A stretch of DNA of 64,000 nucleotides from Rhodoligotrophos sp. CJ14. GTDB lineage: Bacteria > Pseudomonadota > Alphaproteobacteria > Rhizobiales > Im1. The stretch lies in the NCBI RefSeq assembly GCF_038811545.1, contig NZ_CP133319.1:4749109-4813108 (forward strand). Direction: 5' to 3'. The notes under the pieces were generated by a model. The model was not told the DNA's origin. It ran no database searches and saw only the letters and a program-made list of their open reading frames with translations. The position numbers and the translations under genes are program-made. This document shows, in pieces, positions 47,707 through 64,000 of this stretch (within the stretch, counting starts at the first letter, position 1; each line of letters begins with the position of its first letter).

Positions 47707-47835
47707 ACGGCCACTCGCTCCCGATACCGGTGGAAGGTCTATGCGGCGCGCCTGCCTGCGGGTCGCTCAACTCTTGAAGACCGCACCACCACCCTCTGAA
47801 AGCTGACTGTCGGCCGCGCCGACCAAGAGGACGAA

Positions 47836-48264
47836 ATGGCAAAGAAGATTACCGGATATGTAAAGCTGCAGGTTCCTGCAGCCTCGGCGACCCCGTCGCC
47901 CCCGATTGGACCCGCGCTCGGTCAGCGCGGCCTCAACATTATGGAATTCTGCAAGGCCTTCAACGCCGCCACGCAGGATCTCGAGAAGGGTGCGCCTTGC
48001 CCGACCGTCATCACGGTCTATCAGGACAAGTCCTTCACGTTCGAGATCAAGACGCCGCCGGCCAGCTACCTGCTGCGCCAGGCCGCCAAGGTCGCCAAGG
48101 GTTCGAAGGAAGCAGGCCGCACCACCGTTGGTTCCGTCACCATGGACCAGGTGCGCCAGATCGCCCAGACCAAGCTGAAGGATCTGAACGCGCGCGATCT
48201 CGACCAGGCCGCGAAGATCATCGCGGGTTCCGCCCGCTCCATGGGCCTGCAGGTGGTGGAGTAA
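47836..48264 (+). CDS. rplK: 50S ribosomal protein L11
   Basis: L11 is part of the ribosomal stalk base and GTPase centre. The 142-residue product shows [60 protein letters not shown] and the C-terminal RNA-binding [12 protein letters not shown]. The N-terminal Lys near residue 3 is a known target of PrmA, also in this window. AGAGGA lies before the ATG. rplA begins 3 bp after the stop. Confidence 0.99.
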   Translation: MAKKITGYVKLQVPAASATPSPPIGPALGQRGLNIMEFCKAFNAATQDLEKGAPCPTVITVYQDKSFTFEIKTPPASYLLRQAAKVAKGSKEAGRTTVGSVTMDQVRQIAQTKLKDLNARDLDQAAKIIAGSARSMGLQVVE

Positions 48265-48267
48265 GAC

Positions 48268-48969
48268 ATGGCCAAGATTGCCAAGCGCATTGCCAAGATC
48301 AACGAGGGCATCGATCGCAACCGGGCCTATGAGCTCAACGAGGCGCTGAAGCTTCTGAAGGAGCGTGCGGTCGCCAAGTTCGACGAGACGATCGAGATTG
48401 CCTTGAATCTCGGTGTTGATCCCCGCCATGCGGACCAGATGGTCCGCGGCGTCTGTCAGCTGCCGAACGGCTCGGGCCGCGATGTTCGCGTCGCCGTCTT
48501 TGCCCGTGGGGAAAAGGCCGATCAGGCCAAGGCTGCGGGCGCCGAGATCGTTGGAGCCGAGGACCTGGTCGAGCGCATTCAGGCCGGGAATGTCGATTTC
48601 GACCGCTGCATCGCGACCCCGGACATGATGCCGCTTGTTGGCCGTCTCGGTAAGGTTTTGGGCCCGCGCGGCCTGATGCCGAACCCGAAGGTCGGCACCG
48701 TGACCCCCGACGTTGCCGCAGCCGTCAAGGCAGCCAAGGGCGGCGCGGTCGAGTTCAAGGTGGAGAAGGCGGGCATCGTCCATGGCGGTGTGGGTAAGGC
48801 GAGCTTCACGGAAGACGCGTTGGTCGGCAATATCCGCGCCTTTGTCGACGCGGTCGTGAAGGCCAAGCCTGCGGGCGCCAAGGGCACCTATCTCAAGAAG
48901 GTCTCGCTGAGCTCGACAATGGGCCCAGGCGTCAAGGTTGACCTTGCCAGCCTTACGGTCTCGGCGTAA
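48268..48969 (+). CDS. rplA: 50S ribosomal protein L1
   Basis: L1 forms the mobile stalk near the E site and, in many bacteria, represses its own L11-L1 mRNA. The 233-residue product has [20 protein letters not shown], the second domain with [20 protein letters not shown], and the signature [20 protein letters not shown]. Coupled to rplK by a 3-bp gap. A 408-bp leader separates it from rplJ. Confidence 0.99.
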   Translation: MAKIAKRIAKINEGIDRNRAYELNEALKLLKERAVAKFDETIEIALNLGVDPRHADQMVRGVCQLPNGSGRDVRVAVFARGEKADQAKAAGAEIVGAEDLVERIQAGNVDFDRCIATPDMMPLVGRLGKVLGPRGLMPNPKVGTVTPDVAAAVKAAKGGAVEFKVEKAGIVHGGVGKASFTEDALVGNIRAFVDAVVKAKPAGAKGTYLKKVSLSSTMGPGVKVDLASLTVSA

Positions 48970-49377
48970 TAAAGCGGGTTCGTTTACAAGATTCGCTTGA
49001 ATTGGTCGGGCGTCGCACCGATCTATTGAAGCGTTTGGTCCGATTCGGCGACGCTTGTCGGCGTCGCCGTTCCATCGGGCCGAAGTCCTGTCCGAGATTG
49101 CAGGTGCGGGGTTAAGTCCCGCTTAATGATTTTGCCTGCATGAGACGGGGAATGGGTTAATCGGCGGATCAGGTCGCATCGGTGATGCAGCCTCGTCCTC
49201 GATTGGTTCGAACCTCGGTTTCGCGGCACTCTCCCTCAAGGAGGCGTGGCGGGGCAGGCAGTGAGCGCCACTGGTGGCGGTCATCAGCCTAATCGAGGGT
49301 GGTGGTCTGCTCGCTGGTGGCATGGAGTGGGCGCGCGGCGTTCCCGTTGGAGCGAAGCGCACACGAGGAGAGAGCAA
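48970..49377 (+). promoter_or_regulatory. rplJ leader region with hairpins (408 bp)
   Basis: This stretch between rplA and rplJ has no gene. It contains a perfect 9-bp stem, CGGCGACGC (49046-49054) with GCGTCGCCG (49061-49069), and a second hairpin GCGGG-GTTAAGT-CCCGC (49106-49122) followed by a T-rich run. A TTAA-N7-TTAA box overlaps the second hairpin. In many bacteria the rplJ leader is where L10/L12 autoregulates; this layout fits such a leader or an attenuator, but the L10-binding fold is not proven here. Confidence 0.5.
49112..49126. promoter_or_regulatory. Second TTAA-N7-TTAA (CtrA-type) box, in the rplJ leader
   Basis: TTAA (49112-49115), GTCCCGC, TTAA (49123-49126). It matches the CtrA core by spacing, but it overlaps a hairpin that could explain the same bases as RNA structure, so the match may be incidental. 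Confidence 0.25.
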
Positions 49378-49896
49378 GTGGATAGAGCTGAAAAGCAAGA
49401 GCTCATCAACACGCTCAACCAGGTGTTCCAGACCACCGGCGTCGTCGTGGTGGTTGGCTACCAGGGCCTGACCGCGGCGCAGATGAATGCCCTGCGCGGC
49501 AACATGGCCGAGGCCGATGCGACCTTCAAGGTCGCGAAGAATCGCCTGGTCAAGCTTGCTCTTGATGGCACGGAATCGGACGGCATCAAGGACCTGTTCA
49601 AGGGTCCGACCGCCGTGGCCTATTCGGCCGATCCGATCGCCGCGCCAAAGGCATTGGTCGCCTACGCCAAAGCGAATGAGAAGCTGGTGATCTTAGGGGG
49701 TGCCCTGGGGTCGCGAGTTCTCGATGCCGATGGCGTGAAGGCTTTGGCTGAACTGCCGTCTCTCGACGAGTTGAGAGGCAAGCTGATCGGCCTCATCCAG
49801 GCTCCCGCCAGCCGTATCGCCAGCGTGCTCCAGGCACCTGGTGGTCAGCTTGCGCGAGTTCTGAATGCCTATGCCACCAAGGGCGAGGCCGCCTGA
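49378..49896 (+). CDS. rplJ: 50S ribosomal protein L10
   Basis: L10 anchors the L7/L12 dimers to the ribosome. The 172-residue product starts with GTG at 49378, placed by GAGGAG about 8 bases upstream and by the family N-terminus ([20 protein letters not shown]). It shows [37 protein letters not shown] and the L12-binding C-terminal helix [20 protein letters not shown]. rplL follows by 50 bp; the two are normally cotranscribed and autoregulated. Confidence 0.98.
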   Translation: MDRAEKQELINTLNQVFQTTGVVVVVGYQGLTAAQMNALRGNMAEADATFKVAKNRLVKLALDGTESDGIKDLFKGPTAVAYSADPIAAPKALVAYAKANEKLVILGGALGSRVLDADGVKALAELPSLDELRGKLIGLIQAPASRIASVLQAPGGQLARVLNAYATKGEAA

Positions 49897-49946
49897 CGGC
49901 CGTCTTATGGGTACTGGTTCGAACCGATTGAGAGAAAGTGAAAGAA

Positions 49947-50327
49947 ATGGCTGATCTGTCGAAGATTGTTGACGAGCTGTCGAGCCTGACGGTTCTCGAG
50001 GCTGCCGAGCTGTCGAAGCTCCTGGAAGAGAAGTGGGGCGTTTCCGCCGCTGCGCCGGTCGCGGTTGCAGCTGTTGGCGGTGGCGCTGCAGGTGCTGCAG
50101 CGCCTGCTGAGGAGCAGACCGAGTTCACGGTCATGCTGAACTCTGCTGGCGACAAGAAGATCAACGTGATCAAGGTCGTCCGCGAGATCACCTCGCTGGG
50201 CCTCAAGGAGGCGAAGGACCTGGTCGAAGGCGCGCCGAAGCCGGTTAAGGAAGGCGTGTCCAAGGCCGAGGGCGAGGATATCAAGAAGAAGCTGGAAGAG
50301 GCTGGCGCAACGGTTGAGCTTAAATAG
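49947..50327 (+). CDS. rplL: 50S ribosomal protein L7/L12
   Basis: L7/L12 is the multi-copy stalk protein that recruits translation factors. The 126-residue product has the N-terminal dimerisation helices ([20 protein letters not shown]), an Ala/Gly/Val hinge and the C-terminal factor-binding domain ([40 protein letters not shown]). The ATG at 49947 is the family start; a GTG three codons upstream is in frame. A hairpin follows before rpoB. Confidence 0.98.
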   Translation: MADLSKIVDELSSLTVLEAAELSKLLEEKWGVSAAAPVAVAAVGGGAAGAAAPAEEQTEFTVMLNSAGDKKINVIKVVREITSLGLKEAKDLVEGAPKPVKEGVSKAEGEDIKKKLEEAGATVELK

Positions 50328-50342
50328 TTTCTTTCGGGCTCG

Positions 50343-50370
50343 GGAAAGGGCTGCCTCCGCGGCCCTTTCT
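50343..50370 (+). terminator. Hairpin in the rplL-rpoB gap (attenuator-like)
   Basis: GAAAGGGC (50344-50351) can pair with GCCCTTTC (50362-50369), with additional pairs inside. No long T-tract follows. In E. coli a partial terminator sits at the same place and reduces rpoBC expression relative to the ribosomal genes; a similar role here is likely but inferred. Confidence 0.55.
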
Positions 50371-50480
50371 CGTGGCCTCAATAAGCTGAATATTCCCGAC
50401 GGTTTTCCAGGCAGCCGCCGCGTAGGGCTGCCCGGAAAGCCGTTTAAAGCGTTGAATGATGCGCTCACGAAGGAGCCGAA

Positions 50481-54566
<4,086 letters not shown>

Positions 54567-54584
54567 TCGTCCCGTCACGAAAAT

Positions 54585-54615
54585 CGCCCGGGAATGGCGT
54601 TGTCTCTCCCGGGCG
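54585..54615 (+). other. Perfect 9-bp hairpin in the rpoB-rpoC gap
   Basis: CGCCCGGGA (54585-54593) and TCCCGGGCG (54607-54615) are perfectly complementary with a 13-base loop, 19 bp after the rpoB stop. No T-tract follows, so it is more likely an mRNA stability or processing element than a terminator. Confidence 0.5.
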
Positions 54616-54688
54616 TCCATCCGCGATCCCGGCGGAGTTGACAGATTCAAATTGAAGCCGCGCTGCCAGCGCGAAGGAGCCTGGACCG

Positions 54689-58906
<4,218 letters not shown>

Positions 58907-58930
58907 GACTTGATCGGGAAGTCTGAAAGG

Positions 58931-58964
58931 GAAAGCGGCTGCCTCAGGTAGCCGCTTTCTTCTT
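58931..58964 (+). terminator. Rho-independent terminator after rpoC
   Basis: GAAAGCGGCT (58931-58940) pairs with AGCCGCTTTC (58950-58959) around an internal short stem, followed by TTCTT. It lies 24 bp after the rpoC stop and ends the rpl-rpo transcript before the opposite-strand VOC gene. Confidence 0.8.
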
Positions 58965-58977
58965 GTGGAGACCAGCT

Positions 58978-59370
58978 TTAAGCCGGTCCGGCATCCGACT
59001 TGGGCTGGACGAAAGCCACCACGGCGCCGCCCCCATCCGTCACCAGCGCCACCTCTCCGATATAGTCGCTGTGGAACGGGCCGTGCATGAGCCTTCCGCC
59101 GACGGAATTGGCGTGTTGTACGGCGCGGTTGATGTCGTCTACTGCGATACAGGATATCCAGAAATTCGGAGTGCCGTCGAAGACTGGCGAACTCATCTGG
59201 TAGATACCGCAGACTGGCGCACCATCCTTCATGGCGATCCAGTAAATGCTTTTGTCGGCAAGCTCGAGCGGTCGGTAGCTCCACCCCATAATATCAGCAT
59301 AAAATGATTTGGCGGACTCGGCATTCCAGGTGAGAAGCTCGTTCCACCAAATCTTACCATGGACTTTCAT
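58978..59370 (-). CDS. VOC-superfamily (glyoxalase-like) protein
   Basis: A 130-residue protein of the vicinal oxygen chelate fold, with two beta-alpha-beta-beta-beta modules (GKIWWNELLTWNAESAKSFY; FWISCIAVDDINRAVQHANS). The pattern WNELLTWNAESAKSFYADIM GW is split here for length; the second half reads GWSYRPLE. The set of metal ligands is unclear and the reaction cannot be named. GAGG lies 6 bases before the ATG at 59370. It stands alone between the rpo and str operons on the opposite strand, and its end is 14 bp from the rpoC terminator. Confidence 0.85.
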   Translation of the reverse strand: MKVHGKIWWNELLTWNAESAKSFYADIMGWSYRPLELADKSIYWIAMKDGAPVCGIYQMSSPVFDGTPNFWISCIAVDDINRAVQHANSVGGRLMHGPFHSDYIGEVALVTDGGGAVVAFVQPKSDAGPA

Positions 59371-59780
59371 TGCAATCCTCGTTGATTAATGGACGTATCA
59401 TACGCAGGACCTACATCCAGAGATTGTAGAAAACGGCCATTGCAACAAGGTTTACGTGACCTGCAGAATCTGGTGAGCAGCCGACCCACGCGGGGTGCCG
59501 TGATTTTCCGCGAAGACAAGGGTTGACGGGGCGAGGGCGGATAAGTATGTTCCCCCAACTTTCGACGGCAGGCTGTAGGCGACTCGTGTGCCTAAACGCT
59601 GTCAGAAGTTAGCGGCGAACAAGTCGGGACACGACCTCGGGGCATTGCCCTGCGGTCCTCTGATTCAACAAGCGCTAGCGAGCGGCGCAAGCCCTTCGCC
59701 AAGCGCTCGAATTTGTGTTTCGGCGGCATCTTATGGTGCAGCCGTTTAATCTTGAACAGTTGGACGAACGAAGAGCGCGA
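59371..59780 (+). promoter_or_regulatory. rpsL upstream region (410 bp) with promoter and long leader
   Basis: No gene with a plausible start and product is visible here. The promoter at 59523-59551 implies a leader of roughly 220 bases before rpsL. I found no obvious riboswitch or terminator. The promoter of the opposite-strand VOC gene must also lie at the left end. Confidence 0.45.
59523..59551 (+). promoter_or_regulatory. Promoter of the str operon (rpsL-rpsG-fusA-tuf)
   Basis: TTGACG (59523-59528), 17 bases, then TATGTT (59546-59551). Five of six and four of six matches to consensus with ideal spacing, about 230 bp upstream of the rpsL start. Confidence 0.55.
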
Positions 59781-60152
59781 ATGCCAACGATCAACCAGCT
59801 TATCCGCAAGCCCCGGGCCCCCCTCGGCAAGCGAAATAAAGTTCCGGCCATGGAGGCCTGCCCGCAGAAGCGGGGCGTGTGCACCCGTGTGTATACGACG
59901 ACGCCGAAGAAGCCGAACTCGGCGCTGCGTAAGGTGGCGAAGGTTCGTCTGACGAACCAGTACGAGGTTGTGACCTATATTCCGGGCGAGGGGCACAATC
60001 TGCAGGAGCACTCGGTGGTTCTGATCCGCGGTGGCCGCGTGAAGGATCTTCCAGGTGTGCGCTATCACATCATCCGTGGTGTGCTCGACACCCAAGGTGT
60101 CAATGCCCGCCGTCAGCGCCGGTCGAAATACGGCGCGAAGCGGCCGAAGTGA
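59781..60152 (+). CDS. rpsL: 30S ribosomal protein S12
   Basis: S12 helps decode codons at the A site and is the streptomycin-resistance locus. The 123-residue product has [34 protein letters not shown] and [20 protein letters not shown]. The lysines of PKKPN and of GRVKDLPG, where resistance mutations usually fall, are wild type. The ATG at 59781 is the invariant family start, with GAAGAG upstream. rpsG follows by 23 bp. Confidence 0.99.
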   Translation: MPTINQLIRKPRAPLGKRNKVPAMEACPQKRGVCTRVYTTTPKKPNSALRKVAKVRLTNQYEVVTYIPGEGHNLQEHSVVLIRGGRVKDLPGVRYHIIRGVLDTQGVNARRQRRSKYGAKRPK

Positions 60153-60172
60153 GCTTGGGGAAGAGGAGCTAG

Positions 60173-60646
<474 letters not shown>

Positions 60647-60668
60647 CGGCCCGACGGAGATTACGGCA

Positions 60669-62744
<2,076 letters not shown>

Positions 62745-62779
62745 TCTTGGATCGGCGGCTGGGTTGAGACAGCCCGGAC

Positions 62780-64000
62780 GGGCTAGATGGACAAGGACAG
62801 TTTGAGATGGCCAAGCAGAAGTTCGATCGTTCGAAGCCGCATGTGAACATTGGGACGATTGGTCATGTTGATCATGGGAAGACGTCTCTGACGGCGGCGA
62901 TCACGAAGGTTCTGGCGGAGACTGGCGGGGCGACGTTTACGGCCTATGACCAGATTGACAAGGCGCCTGAGGAGAAGGCGCGCGGGATCACGATCTCGAC
63001 CTCGCATGTGGAATATGAGACGAAGAACCGTCACTATGCGCATGTGGACTGCCCTGGGCACGCGGACTATGTGAAGAACATGATCACGGGTGCGGCGCAG
63101 ATGGACGGGGCGATCCTGGTTGTGTCGGCTGCTGACGGCCCGATGCCGCAGACGCGCGAGCACATTCTTCTGGCGCGTCAGGTTGGCGTTCCGGCTCTGG
63201 TTGTGTTCCTGAACAAGGTTGACCAGGTTGATGATCCCGAGCTTCTGGAGCTCGTGGAGATGGAGGTGCGCGAGCTTCTGTCGAAATACGATTTCCCTGG
63301 CGACGACATTCCGGTTGTGTCGGGCTCGGCGCTTGCGGCGCTTGAGGATCGCGATCCCGAGGGGATTGGCCGGGCCTCGGTGCTGAAGCTGATGGAGGCT
63401 GTGGATGCCTATATCCCGACGCCAGAGCGTCCGAAGGACCAGCCGTTCCTGATGCCGATCGAGGATGTGTTCTCGATTTCGGGGCGTGGCACGGTGGTGA
63501 CGGGCCGCATCGAGCGTGGCGTTGTGAAGGTCGGCGAGGAAGTTGAGATCGTCGGCATCAAGGACACGCGCAAGACGACGGTGACGGGCGTGGAGATGTT
63601 CCGCAAGCTGCTGGATCAGGGCGAGGCTGGGGACAACATTGGTGCGCTGCTGCGCGGCATCGACCGCGAGATGGTTGAGCGTGGGCAGGTTTTGTGCAAG
63701 CCGGGCTCGGTGAAGCCGCACAAGAAGTTCACGGCTGAGGCCTATATCCTGACCAAGGAGGAGGGTGGCCGTCATACGCCATTCTTCACCAACTACCGTC
63801 CGCAATTCTATTTCCGGACGACGGATGTGACGGGCGTGGTGACGCTGCCGGAAGGCGTGGAGATGGTGATGCCGGGCGACAACGTGTCGATGAGCGTGGA
63901 ACTGATCACGCCGATCGCCATGGAAGAGAAGCTGCGCTTCGCCATCCGTGAAGGCGGCCGCACCGTCGGCGCCGGCGTCGTCTCCTCAATCGAAGAGTAA
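62780..64000 (+). repeat. Long direct repeat, copy 2 (tuf gene plus 27 bp upstream)
   Basis: Same sequence as 45418-46638 with a constant offset of 17,362 bp. The window ends exactly at the tuf stop codon, so whether the repeat continues downstream is not visible. Confidence 0.93.
62807..64000 (+). CDS. tuf: Elongation factor Tu, copy 2
   Basis: The last gene of the str operon, corresponding to tufA of E. coli. The 397-residue product is identical to copy 1, with [16 protein letters not shown] and NKVD. The nucleotide sequence also appears identical throughout, including the shift from NCG/GGG-rich codons to the local C-ending style from about position 63918. It is complete: its stop codon is the last triplet of the window. 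The same AAGGACAG ribosome site precedes both copies because it lies within the repeat. Confidence 0.99.
   Translation: MAKQKFDRSKPHVNIGTIGHVDHGKTSLTAAITKVLAETGGATFTAYDQIDKAPEEKARGITISTSHVEYETKNRHYAHVDCPGHADYVKNMITGAAQMDGAILVVSAADGPMPQTREHILLARQVGVPALVVFLNKVDQVDDPELLELVEMEVRELLSKYDFPGDDIPVVSGSALAALEDRDPEGIGRASVLKLMEAVDAYIPTPERPKDQPFLMPIEDVFSISGRGTVVTGRIERGVVKVGEEVEIVGIKDTRKTTVTGVEMFRKLLDQGEAGDNIGALLRGIDREMVERGQVLCKPGSVKPHKKFTAEAYILTKEEGGRHTPFFTNYRPQFYFRTTDVTGVVTLPEGVEMVMPGDNVSMSVELITPIAMEEKLRFAIREGGRTVGAGVVSSIEE

Overview
The window is a chromosomal segment of an alphaproteobacterium, most likely of the order Hyphomicrobiales (Rhizobiales). The evidence is the GC-rich sequence with C/G-ending codons, a CckA hybrid kinase, a FtsZ with a long Pro/Gln-rich linker and the C-terminal peptide [10 protein letters not shown], a DksA with a degenerate zinc finger, the yajC-secD-secF-Mth938-SQS/PSY-like gene row, and paired tuf genes. 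No phage, insertion sequence, CRISPR array or plasmid gene is visible. I cannot name a genus.

1-9.9 kb: 3' end of ftsZ with a strong terminator, bamD, a divergent MocR regulator/NimA-like flavoprotein pair, recN, ligA, a small possible gene, prmA and a DUF1127 gene. The usual ftsZ-lpxC-bamD-recN-ligA order appears without lpxC and with the MocR pair inserted. 9.9-10.6 kb is geneless and holds a CtrA-type box. 10.6-16.8 kb: aminopeptidase P, azlCD, an unassigned P-loop protein, a DUF2975-HTH pair behind a perfect 21-bp palindrome, an orphan MoxR ATPase and dksA. 16.8-28.1 kb: CDF metal exporter, FliO-like protein, cckA, a cNMP-domain Na+/H+ antiporter, an HxlR regulator, an SDR protein lacking the usual Tyr/Lys, and a DUF815 ATPase.

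28.3-43.9 kb: the Sec accessory operon yajC-secD-secF followed by homologs of two mitochondrial complex I assembly factors, lipB, tRNA-Leu(GAG), gyrA (TTG start), a LysE exporter, coaD, a periplasmic cyclophilin, queA-tgt (tgt lacks most zinc ligands), a methyltransferase, a membrane protein, and a divergent SDR/TetR pair with duplicated operators.

43.9-64 kb: tRNA-Thr, rlmB, then the core gene-expression cluster: tRNA-Tyr, tRNA-Gly, tuf, tRNA-Trp, secE, nusG, rplK, rplA, rplJ, rplL, rpoB, rpoC, a VOC protein, rpsL, rpsG, fusA and a second tuf. The two tuf copies look identical over at least 1,221 bp and lie in direct orientation, bracketing about 16 kb of essential genes. Their codon style differs from their neighbours until the last ~80 bases.

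Most of the window is housekeeping. The points most worth a second look are the twin tuf repeats and their codon style, the near-complete loss of the Tgt zinc site next to a DksA with the same type of loss, the unusual residue in the GyrA quinolone region, the missing lpxC, the two CtrA-type boxes, the palindrome in front of the DUF2975-HTH pair, and the complex I assembly neighbourhood. I did not find a convincing new multi-gene system.
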